Positions 38,301-49,900 of a stretch of DNA of 64,000 nucleotides are shown here, piece by piece (within the stretch, counting starts at the first letter, position 1; every line of letters starts with the position of its first letter). The notes beneath the pieces are model-generated. The model had not been told where the DNA came from. It did no database searches and was given only the letters and a program-made list of their open reading frames with translations. The stretch covers positions 515,740 through 579,739 of the forward strand of contig CAJJDN010000008.1 of assembly GCA_905182985.1 (NCBI GenBank), written 5' to 3'. Source of the stretch: Paramecium sonneborni (Eukaryota > Ciliophora > Oligohymenophorea > Peniculida > Parameciidae). The translations under genes were made by a program, and so were the position numbers.

Positions 38301-38618
38301 GATATGAACACTTAATAATTCATTAACATGAATATTTATTTTTTATTATCTTTTTATTCCATCAATACTTATGCACCATTTAAGATACCTTTTTGGAAAC
38401 AATATCATTTAAATATTCCAATTTTATTGTTTTTAATCTTGGCAATCCTTATATAATTTGTTTCTATAGAATTTATTGATCAATTTTTAGGATTAACTGA
38501 AATAAAATTGAATGGATAATATTAACTTAATCAATACTATTTCAACATTACATTCTCTATTGTAGTAATATTCATAGGAAGATTAGCATGGATTAAATAA
38601 TATATATTTTAATAATGA
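35357..38618 (+). CDS. P5B-type (ATP13A-like) P-type ATPase
   Basis: One 19-nt intron (35537-35555) gives 1,080 residues, a normal P5 size. Motifs in order: DEQSLTGESIPV (actuator TGES), PPNLVTVVNL in the membrane segment where P5B pumps have PPxLP, DKTGTLT with the phosphorylated Asp, KGSAEKI (nucleotide-binding), SGDHILS for the usual TGDN, MIGDGSNDCHALK (hinge with Mg-binding Asp), then six C-terminal membrane helices. P5B pumps in animals and yeast move polyamines or cations across endolysosomal or vacuolar membranes; substrate here is unproven. The stop TGA overlaps the ATG of the next gene (ATGA). An N-terminal hydrophobic hairpin typical of P5B is present (SILSLLTLFIFSLMYYF). Confidence 0.87.
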
Positions 38619-40148
38619 TTATAAATAAAACTTAATCTAACTTGAATAATATCAATTTCAATGATATTATAATTCCAATAAAGTCTTAGCATCCTTCAAG
38701 AAGGGTATAAGTTTTGGAAAATGGCAAAGCGATACAATTATTACAAAGCTATCAAAAAATCCCACAAATAATAACAGAATTTCATTCTCCAATAATAGTG
38801 AATAGTATAAAATTAAGAAAGGATTCAAATTATTCATTTTAATAAACATAATAATTGAATGAGAAGGAAAGCAAATCTATGAAAATGGATTCTGAAAATG
38901 TGACCAGCAAATTTAAATAAATAAATCCTTAAAGTAGTTTACCATAGATTCCTTTATCAACAATGAACACTTAAACTAAATTAAATGATTTAACACGAAG
39001 TAACAATATGGTTTAATCACCTAAAAATAGTGATACAAAAAGATCGTTAGTGAGATCATAATTTAAAACGAACAGCAACAATCAAAAACAAAATATAATA
39101 AACAATTCAACAACTACAGGAAGCAGCAAAGATTCAAGTTGTAATTAGAGTAATTAATAATATTAAATATGTGCTAAAAATATAATATACTCATATTGTG
39201 GAAAACCAAGAAAAAGAAAAGTGAATGTTTCAGCTAAAAGTTTCATAGTTTATGATTGCATAGAGAATAGAATAGTTTCATAGAGAAAAAGTAATAAGAG
39301 AATGGAAATTGCTAGTTTAACCAAAATTATGACATTCTACATAACAATGGTTATCTTAGAACAACTAAATCTCAATTTCAAAGATATTAGAGTTAAAGTA
39401 ACTAAAAAAGCTTCAGAGACAATAGGTACAACAGCTGAATTAAAATATAATGATATCTTAACAATTTAAGATCTTCTGTATGGATTAATGTTACCATCAG
39501 GAAATGATGCTGCTACACTTATAGCTTAAGCAATTGGAACAATAATGTAAATACTAAACTATAAAATTAGATTATTTAATGAAGCAGATAAATATTTAGA
39601 TTGTACACTATTAGATATTGAACAAATGAGTGCTGAAGGTTATTATTACAATGTATAATTGAAGACTCATTAATGTCCTATTGAAATTTTTATAAACAAG
39701 ATGAATCATTATTCTAATCTGATTGGATAATAAAATACTCAATTTGCATGTGTACATGGATTAGCTAATGAAGACAATGTATATGTTTTACTTACAGTAG
39801 TATTCTAGTTGTTATGATATAGTATTATTATCATAGGAATGCTTAAGATATGATATATTTCATTAAGTTATTTCTTGTAAAGAATACATTTCGAAATCAA
39901 TCAATAATAGCAAATATTATGAATGGAAAAATACAAATAAATTATTAGAAAAAGGTTTTTTTGGAATAAAAACAGGAGTAACTGATTCTGCTGGACCTTG
40001 TTTAGCTAGTGCTTATAGATCAAATGAAATGGAATATTATATAATCATTGTGTTGAGTTGTAAAAATTTATAACTGAGATTTGATGAAACTATTTCATTG
40101 TTATAACATGCAAAATACAAAAAGTCTTTGAATTCAATTATATAATGA
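38615..40148 (+). CDS. Peptidase S11 / DD-carboxypeptidase-like protein
   Basis: One 19-nt intron (39779-39797) gives 504 residues. About the first 200 residues are disordered, Asn/Ser/Lys-rich. The rest carries the full penicillin-binding-protein fold signature: EIASLTKIM (SxxK), MLPSGNDAATL (SxN), YDIVLLSQECLR and GFFGIKTGVTDSAGPC (KTG). In bacteria this family (DacA, S11) trims peptidoglycan peptides; ciliates have no peptidoglycan, so the substrate is unknown (degrading food bacteria or an unrelated acyl transfer are guesses). No signal peptide is seen at this start. The only upstream Met overlaps the ATPase stop, and its own stop overlaps the Rab start. Met at 38880 is an alternative start. 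Confidence 0.8.
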
Positions 40149-40875
40149 ATAAACCATATAATTACTTATTCAAATACATCATTGTTGGGGATACTAGTAA
40201 ACATTCTAAACTATTAAAGAGGTGTTGGAAAGAGTTGTCTTCTTCTTTAGTATGTAGATAAAAAATTTAGAAATGATCATGAGGCTACTATAGGTGTTGA
40301 ATTTGGTGCTAAATAAGTTATTATCAAATCTAAAATAATAAAAATATAGATTTGGGATACTGCTGGTTAAGAGTCATTTCGATCAATAACTAGATCATAT
40401 TATAGAGGGTATCTGAATAAATTACTTTTAGTTCTATTGGTGCTATTTTGGTATATGATGTTACGAGAAGAGAAACTTTTGAAAATGCAACTATATGGAT
40501 TAATGAAATCAAGAAATATGGCAATGATAACATTGTTATCATATTGGTAGGAAATAAAACAGATTTAAGTGATATGTATAATTTAATATATATTTAAGTC
40601 GGAAAGTATCAGAAGATGAAGCTAAAGAAATGGCAAAAAATAATAGCCTAGAATATATTGAGGTTTGTGCTAAATAGAATTTTAAGGTTGATGAGGCCTT
40701 TTAAATTATTACTGAAAAAATATACAAGAAAATTGAATTAAATTAGCTTGATTTATCTAATGAAGTAAATAAATATAAAAGAATTTAGAAATGTGGAGTT
40801 AAATTAGGTTCTAAAGGGAGTTTTATTGAAGATGATGAATAAAAAGATAAATAAAAGAAATCAATTTGCTGTTGA
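40145..40875 (+). CDS. Rab2-like small GTPase
   Basis: Three introns (25, 23 and 23 nt) give 219 residues. Start NYLFKYIIVGDTSVGKSCLL is Rab2-like from the first residues, so the ATG at 40145 is secure. Also present: switch I TIGVEFGAK, WDTAGQESFRSITRSYYRG, NKTD (G4), CAK in place of the usual SAK (G5), and a C-terminal KKSICC for double geranylgeranylation. Rab2 acts in ER-Golgi and lysosomal trafficking. The start codon overlaps the stop of the S11 gene by ATGA. All nucleotide-binding residues seen are intact. Confidence 0.9.
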
Positions 40876-41176
40876 TAAACTTTTATTCAAAAAATATATA
40901 TTATCAATTTTATTAAGTCAAAAATTTTATCTAATTTTTAGCTTATTATTGATAAAATAACATAATTTTGTTAGTAATTAAATTTCTTTAAATAACAAGT
41001 TAATCTTAATCAGATCTTATAAAGTTTTATGGAAATCTAGAAAGAAATTTGAATAAAGTAAAACAATAATTTGAGTGAATTGTTTTTTTATACATAGTAT
41101 TTTCTAGAAACTTTAATAGAAATTATATATAGTAAAAGTGATCTTTTTACAGAAATAAAATAATTAAAAATTAGTG

Positions 41177-41833
41177 ATGCAAAAGACAATGTAAATTTTA
41201 TTCTCGAAATTTCTCTAGCGCCCCAATAGTGAAATGGGCTTAAAGAAAAGACAATGTGTTTTTGACAGTTGAAGCAAGAGATTTGAAAGATGAAAAAGTT
41301 GACTTGACTTCAAGCTCACTTAAATTTTCAGCTAATGCAGAAGGTGTTAATTATGTTTTTGAAATTAACTTCTTTGCTGAAGTTGTTGTTGAGGTAAATA
41401 ATTTATTATATAAATTTTAGGAAAGTAAATGGACCAATTATGGTTTGAATGTTAGATTTATTTTATCAAAGAAAGATAAAACTGCTTCATATTGGACAAG
41501 ATTAATAAAGGAGACACATAAATTATAATATTTATAAGTTTGAAATATTTTCTAATAAAAGGTTGATTGGACAAAATATATTGATGAAGATGACGAAGCT
41601 GAAGAAGGAGGAAAAGGCTTAGATGATTGGGATTAGAACAAATTCTAAAATTTCGATTAAGGTGGTGCAGATGAAGATGATGAAGAAGGTGAAGAAGAAT
41701 AACCAAAGGAAGGTATACATAAAAGTTTTTAATTTTAGGAAATGTTGATGATTTAGAAAAAGAAGAAGAAGTCTAAAAAAATGATTAAGCACCTAAAGAA
41801 GGTGAATAAGAGAAATAAGCAGAGAATAATTGA
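41177..41833 (+). CDS. p23/Sba1 Hsp90 co-chaperone
   Basis: Four introns (28, 27, 24 and 26 nt) give 183 residues. A CS domain opens right after the start: APIVKWAQRKDNVFLTVE, then FSANAEGVNYVFEINFF, LNVRFILSKKDKTASYWTRL, and the p23 signature VDWTKYIDEDDE, followed by DDWDQ and an acidic tail (DEDDEEGEEEQ). p23 stabilises the closed ATP-bound Hsp90 clamp and aids client maturation in the cytosol. The first intron is needed to reach an initiator Met, since a TGA precedes the CS domain in the unspliced frame. Length matches family members. Confidence 0.88.
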
Positions 41834-41984
41834 TATGATATTATATCTATGTTTAAATATGAATATTTAAGTTTTCTGTTAATCATTATTATATTAAAAG
41901 CAATTGTTATTATTGAATTCTATTGTAGTATTTAAGTAAAATCAATCTATATATGAAAATAATAATAAATATATTTTCAGATTA

Positions 41985-42410
41985 TCATTTGTTTTTGCTT
42001 TATTTAAGAATTGAAAATAAGATTACTTCATTTTCTGTTTGCTCTTCTTTAAACTTTTAATCAAGCCGAGGATTTATTTTCTCTTTATCAATAGCTTAAG
42101 TACACATTTATAAAGTATCCTTAATCTAAACTACTTCTTCTTCTGGTTCGAAAACACAAACTGTTATGAAATTATCGAAATTAATTCCATATCCACTGTC
42201 TTTTGCAATCTTTCTTCCTTTGCTATCATAACGATCACTCCTTCCTAATTTATATCTAATCTTCTTTCTTTAAATGATAATTGGTTCAAAGTCTTCAGGC
42301 TCTTCAGGTATATCTTCTTGATCTTCCACCTAAGCTCTACTTAGAACCAATTTGGGTCCTAAACAACTCGTTCGCATGGAAAAGCTAATTTTAATATAAT
42401 AAACTTTCAT
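41985..42410 (-). CDS. Unknown small acidic/basic protein
   Basis: Intronless 141 residues: MKVYYIKISFSMRTSCLG, then EDIPEEPEDFEPIIIQRKK, KLGRSDRYDSKGRKIAK, and a helical charged C-terminus. No domain, signal peptide or membrane helix. The second Met (42377) is an alternative start. It is convergent with p23. Confidence 0.6.
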
Positions 42411-43967
42411 TTTTGTTAATAAATAAAAGGAATCTCAAAAAAATTACAACATTAGCATTCAATAAGAATTATCGTATATATACTTTTATTAATTAAAGCT
42501 TCAATTAATGTAAATATGGAAATTCTCCTTATCACTATTACTAAATTAATTAAATTATTATTATTCATCGAGCACAAACTAATTCAGATTTAATAGAAAC
42601 TAATGATAATTTAAATCAACATAAATTTACTAATTTTTATGAAAATTTAACATATTTAGGATTTAACAAATAATGACAATAATTATAATTTTTAGAAATA
42701 TACTAAATTTATTTTTTTATAATAGTTGGATCAGTTGGGTTTGTTTTTTTTAAAGGATATTTGTTAATAATTATACCTCAGTGTTTGTCACAATTTTTAT
42801 CATCAAGAATAAAGTTTATTTGTGTTTATTCATGCCCAATTTTAATTCTTAAATGATTATAGTATAAAGTATAACTATTGAGAGAATATTCTAAATACCA
42901 TAGGTTAGATTTATTATTCTAGTTTCATTTAGCATTTAAGTAGAATATATACTTTCTTTTAGGATAGTTTTGGTTACAATATAAGATTTTTAATACATTC
43001 AAAAGATATAGAGAGACTGATGTTTGCTAACATATATTTTCATTCTTGAATTAAGTTTTAGAAATTTAGAGAGTAGTAAAATTCAGTATTATTAATATAT
43101 AATTTGTAGGGCATTACATCTCTACTGATATCAAATTTTCTTTTATTATATAGTCCTAAGTTTTTTAAGGAATTAAATAAGTTATTTAAATGACTTTGAT
43201 AAAGAATAAGTAATGATACAATTAATTATGGTATATTTATTTCTATTTATCAAAATTTCTCATTAGATTTAATAAAATAAGAGACATTTAAATAAAAATT
43301 GGGGAATATTTGAAAATAAAATCATTTTTTATCTTATATATCATTCAATTTTAAAAAGCTTTTAAAAATAATTTTTAAGAAAACTTTAATAGTTTGCTAT
43401 TATTGATTTCTAAATAGGTTTAGATGTATCAGTAAAATTTTATTTTGGTTTCTTGATTTATAATTAAATCTGATGATTTTTGGGGAAAAGAATACTTTAA
43501 TCTTCAATGGATTTGCTCATTTGAATTATAGTAAAAGGAACTATTAATATAGAATAGCTAAAAATGATTATTAATTTTTATTTTACAACTGAATAGTTTT
43601 GAAAAATGGAAAAAATGTAATCAAGAGATTGAAGAATTAAGAAAATGATTTGGTTTATGATTAGATTTTGGATTATTGATTATAATTATTATTTGTAATA
43701 GTCTTAAAAATAATTCGGTTTCATTTACATAAATGTTCAAAATAAAAGTTGTGAAACATTAAATAGACTTTTTTGATTAAGTATTATATTTAAATACTTA
43801 ATTTCAATTAAATAGACGAAAATAATGAGATATTAACAACTTAAATCTTGTCAAATAATATCGAAATTTATTATAAAATATTTTTGAGATTGCTGTCATA
43901 TTTTTGAGATTGCTGTCATATATTTGATTCAGCCTAATTAAATAATAATTTGATATTTTAAAAATAA
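42411..43967. other. Gene-poor spacer with open but unassigned frames
   Basis: About 1.55 kb. On the + strand about 42780-43020 a frame stays open with coding-like runs (QSITIERIFQIPQVRFII), but I see no start, domain or homologue, and with one stop codon chance frames of 100 codons are expected. A short tandem repeat lies at 43881-43920. Confidence 0.35.
43881..43920. repeat. 20-bp unit repeated twice in tandem
   Basis: The unit tttttgagattgctgtcata occurs at 43881-43900 and again at 43901-43920, a perfect pair in the spacer downstream of the HECT gene. Confidence 0.9.
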
Positions 43968-46900
43968 TCAAATTAGATCAAATCTGTCTCCTTAACTTAT
44001 TAAAGCTTCTTCTAATTTTTGTTATAAAGTTTGTTCATTTGAATAGGGAGGTAGTCCAATTGAACGAGCACTATTTATAAAATTTTAGTTATACCATGTA
44101 TGCCCTTCAGGGTATCTTGAATCAATATCATTTTATAGATTATTAAGTAATACTATTGTGATTCTACACTCTTTATTTGAAAATCCTCCAATAGGTAAGT
44201 TGGTTCGACCTTAAATTAATTTAATTTTTACTTGTTGCTAATTTTAAAAACTTTACTAACATATCTTAATTAAAGTTCCTCAATGTGTTTTAAAGCCATT
44301 TAATTACTTAATTTTAGGCATTACAACCTTGATAAATTAGGTTACTTATAAGATCCTCAACTAAGGAAATTATATTAATATAATACCATCTATATATTAT
44401 TCACCACATAACAATTATTCTAATTGAATTGAATCAAAAATTTTAATATCATTTTTTGGTATAATTGAATAAAACCCTTCTTAAATAGCTTTAATTTAAT
44501 TTTCAATATTTTTTGCCATAATTTAATAACAATACTTTCTAACAAAATCTTTTTTATCTTCTTCTGTAACTTCAATATCTGAACCTCCTGGTTTAAGTTC
44601 TTCATCTATAAATACTCCGTTTCTCTTAATATTATATAACCAATATAAATTCCAACTAGAATCAATCTTCTAATTATAGATAGTATTCAAAGAATTATAA
44701 ATTCCTTCATCATGTTATTGGATATCAGATCTAGATAATTTTTAGCCCACAATGTGTTTAAAATAAGAATTTGGAAAATAACCTTTTATATTAACTTTGC
44801 AGATAATTGCAATAGCCATAAACATTCCAACAAATTTAAACTTTCTAAGATGATCAGGATCAGTAGATTCAGTGTTTATTAAATAACAAGTATTATCTGA
44901 ATTAGGTATAAATAGTTAATATTATTAATCTAATATTGATTTTGAAAGTTTGCCAATCCAATCTGTTGTCATTCCACCTCCATCTTATCCAATTTCTCCA
45001 TCATAAAGAATGAAAAATCTTTTAAATCTGAAAATATCAAGAGAACTTATTTTTGTTATCTCATTGTATGAATCTTCAAATATTTAGGATTTTGATACTT
45101 TAATTGGGTATCTTTAAAGCTATTATTAACTTAATCTATTTATTTCTAATTTAGAATAGAAATAATTTTTCTTATTTTAAAAATTAATTGCTTGAGGATG
45201 AACATTCAAAATTCCTTCTAAAAAATCTTTTTCAAAAAGTTGATTATTTTCTGTTAATCTATTCCTTCTTACTTTCATCATTTTACACTCATTGTTCATA
45301 ATGTTTATTTGTTATTTTACTATATGATTGATGTAATCTTTTCCATTTAAACACAATCTTTTAAATAAATTTTCAAAATCTATTAATATTTCTGTAGATA
45401 TTTCCATGGAAGATATCTTTAAGAATTGTAAATTTTAAGTATTAAATTGACTTTTAGTTTAATAACATATCAAAAAGGCTTTAAGGAGAGGCAATAATCT
45501 TGAATCATTTAAATTTTAAATTTAAGATATTAAACTCTCTAAAACATTAAATAATCTTTAAACTTCCTCTGAATTTAAAAATTCCTAGCATTAGTAATGA
45601 TTATTTTCATCTTTTCTGAATATAATTTAAATCATCTAAAATATTTTTTCTAATTCATTTAACTATTTAAATGCTTATTCAACTTATAATTAATTCAAAA
45701 ATTAATTATTATAATATTCAGAAATTTTATTAATTTTTATTTTATTCGCAGCCATAAAGTGAGTAATATTATGCTCTAGTCTTGATATCAAATTCATGCA
45801 ATTAGTACTATTTTTCATATCCTACTAGCTTAGCAAAAATTTATATAAATTTAACACTTAATTTGGAGCTAATTAGAAGTTATATTTATCTTCTTAATTT
45901 CCTAAAAATTGAAGGAGGTTCTAAAGACTTTTGCCTTTTAATTTATAGAGAAGCTCTATCAATTCTTAAGCATTCTCATCTGATATATTTGAAGTTGATG
46001 TTAATTGTAATTAAATAAATAACTTTAAGGCTTTTAATTAAACAAAATTTTTGGTTTATTCTAAATCTCTTATGACTCCATTTTTTGAAATTATAAGAGG
46101 TTCTTAATCAACATTTTCTTATCTTTAATTTTAAGTAGTCATTTGCAAAACTTTAATTATATCTTGAGTTATTTAATTACTAAAATTGCCTTTTGTTCCT
46201 ATACTTATTAAAAATTCATTTATATAAGTATTATTTGAGCCAAAATCATCATCTACATAGAAGAATTTTAAGAAAAATTATTATATCAATTATCGATCTA
46301 TATTACCTAAATGCTTCAAGGTTTATTTTCGATTTTTCAATGCAGAATTAACAATATTTTAAATTTTTTAAAATTAAGAAATTGTACTTGGTTGAATATT
46401 TTATTCTAACTGTAATTATTAAGGTAATTGATTTTCGATTTCAATATGTTGATTGTTTTATAGGTCCATTTCAGTAAACGTTTCAAAAATACTAAATTAA
46501 TCATTATCCCTTTCATTAAAAATATTATTATTTATATTTTGGTTTTAAAAGTTTTCAAAAATTTAATCCATATTTTAGATTTAAATTCTATTTTACAATA
46601 TATGCATTGTTTCTCTTCTAGAATTCAAAGAATTTTATATTTAATCATAATTATTATTATATAAATTCTATTGCCAACTAATAATCCTTCTCACCAATTA
46701 AATTTTATTTTATTCAGGCAATCTATGTTAAAATTCTTATAAGTTTATTTAAAATTAACAAGGAAAGATTAATCCTGTAAATTAAATAGTTCTATATATC
46801 TAATTTTCTAATTGTTAATCTGATACACTATTGATAAAATTATTGAAATTATTTTCAATCTCTAAATAATTTTAAGTTTCTTGTTCTAAATTCTGGTCGA

Positions 46901-49900
46901 GCTCCTCCGTCCAATAATTTAATTCTTCTTCTAATTCTTTTGTACAAACTTCTACAGAATTATTTATTTCAGGAATAGTTTATAAACTATCTGTTGGAAT
47001 TAATGGTTCTATATTTTAATAAGTATTCTCTTAAAGTTATCCATTTTTATTGAATAAAAATGGCCAATTTTATATATAGAATTAAAATTATATATTTTTC
47101 TAATTTCTATTTTCAAAAAACTTATAGTAGGTATAAATAGTCTAAAATAGTTAACAATTAATTTCATTTGAATTTATTTGTCCAATGATTCCTAATCCCA
47201 TTTAATAATCTTTTAAAGAATGAGTAATTATCGGTTCAGTCTTTTCTAAAATTAAGTTGGTAGCAACATTATATAAAAGATTCAAAGTTTTTATCACAAA
47301 AAATATTTGATCTTTTTGGATGAAATAGTTATTAATATTGAAGTTTTTTATTCCATCTATATATAATTTAATAAAGTTATATGAATTATCAGGTTCTTCA
47401 ATATTAGATATGCAAATCTTGCCAACAGATTTTATTTATAATAATGTGACTAAAATATTAGAAGTGCTAAGCAATTTTTCATCTAAATTTTTTATTTATC
47501 TACTAATCTCAACATACAGCTATTTTATTATTAATCTTCTAATCTCATAAGCAAATGGAACAATGATATTATTTTATTTTTTAAATAATACTAAAGTATC
47601 CAAACAAATACAAAATATAAAATTCNTTAATCATTATCCCTTTCATTAAAAATATTATTATTTATATTTTGGTTTTAAAAGTTTTCAAAAATTTAATCCA
47701 TATTTTAGATTTAAATTCTATTTTACAATATATGCATTGTTTCTCTTCTAGAATTCAAAGAATTTTATATTTAATCATAATTATTATTATATAAATTCTA
47801 TTGCCAACTAATAATCCTTCTCACCAATTAAATTTTATTTTATTCAGGCAATCTATGTTAAAATTCTTATAAGTTTATTTAAAATTAACAAGGAAAGATT
47901 AATCCTGTAAATTAAATAGTTCTATATATCTAATTTTCTAATTGTTAATCTGATACACTATTGATAAAATTATTGAAATTATTTTCAATCTCTAAATAAT
48001 TTTAAGTTTCTTGTTCTAAATTCTGGTCGAGCTCCTCCGTCCAATAATTTAATTCTTCTTCTAATTCTTTTGTACAAACTTCTACAGAATTATTTATTTC
48101 AGGAATAGTTTATAAACTATCTGTTGGAATTAATGGTTCTATATTTTAATAAGTATTCTCTTAAAGTTATCCATTTTTATTGAATAAAAATGGCCAATTT
48201 TATATATAGAATTAAAATTATATATTTTTCTAATTTCTATTTTCAAAAAACTTATAGTAGGTATAAATAGTCTAAAATAGTTAACAATTAATTTCATTTG
48301 AATTTATTTGTCCAATGATTCCTAATCCCATTTAATAATCTTTTAAAGAATGAGTAATTATCGGTTCAGTCTTTTCTAAAATTAAGTTGGTAGCAACATT
48401 ATATAAAAGATTCAAAGTTTTTATCACAAAAAATATTTGATCTTTTTGGATGAAATAGTTATTAATATTGAAGTTTTTTATTCCATCTATATATAATTTA
48501 ATAAAGTTATATGAATTATCAGGTTCTTCAATATTAGATATGCAAATCTTGCCAACAGATTTTATTTATAATAATGTGACTAAAATATTAGAAGTGCTAA
48601 GCAATTTTTCATCTAAATTTTTTATTTATCTACTAATCTCAACATACAGCTATTTTATTATTAATCTTCTAATCTCATAAGCAAATGGAACAATGATATT
48701 ATTTTATTTTTTAAATAATACTAAAGTATCCAAACAAATACAAAATATAAAATTCTGAGGAGGAATTAAATATCTTGTTATCAATGTAAGAAATGAAATT
48801 TTGGTAGGTAATTGTGAATGTTCTTATCCAGTTTAGTTAAAAAATTTTTCAAGAAATTATCTACAATTCATTCTTAGGATATATGGTAAAAGTAATGGAA
48901 ATTTAGAAATAAGTAATAACAAAACTTCAAATGGAATTTTCCAATTATATTTTTGCTCTTGATTGTTATCAAAATAATAGTTAATCATTTGTTTAACTAA
49001 AAGTTTCAAAAGGATTTATGTTTCTTTTTTATGTTTGAAATTATATTATAAAATTGCATTTCCATTTTATTTTATGCTATCTAATGTATCAAGTCGAATT
49101 CCTTTTTTTAATATCAAGCAGTCACTATCGACTGATTGATCAAATAATAAATTCATAACATATTAAATATCTTCCTCATAATTTTTATTTTTTTAAAGTA
49201 TCTCTAATGCTGGATGATTTTTGGATATTTTGTATTATTCTTTGGTCTAAACATTATATTATGCAGGTTGCAAACAAATAGGATAGGTATTTTCATTTTT
49301 ATAATATTTCAACTCTAATTCTTAATTTTTATTTTAGACTTTTTCCAGATTTTCTTCATCAAAAATAATTTTCTTTATATATGCTTCAATTTAAGCCCTA
49401 ATAATAGTTTTATCATAAACTATGGCTAACATTAATTTTGAAAGACTTATAAAATGATTATAAGAGTCTGTACTCACTTTAAAGACTAATTCTAAACCCT
49501 TCATTTATTAGACAAACTGATTTATGCATAAACTACTTTTTTAAAAAACTTTGACTAAGATATCAATACATATCTAAAAAGTAATTTCATTTTAAACATC
49601 AGAATCAAGTATTTTTTAGACTTTTTCTAATATTAATTTCAGAGATACTTGATTCTCTGTTATTAACTTACTCAAAACTGCTAATGTATAATTAACAGCT
49701 TTAATTTTAAATTAATCAGCTTAATATAATAAAACATCAAGGAATTTAAGCAATTCTATTGCTATTGAATCTAATGATTATTATTGTTATTTTTATAATT
49801 GTTGATCTTATTTATAAAGCAAACTCAGGACTAAAATTATAATTTTAAAATTATAATCTGGTTGGTTAAGCATTTCATTTTCAATTCCTTAAAATTGTAG

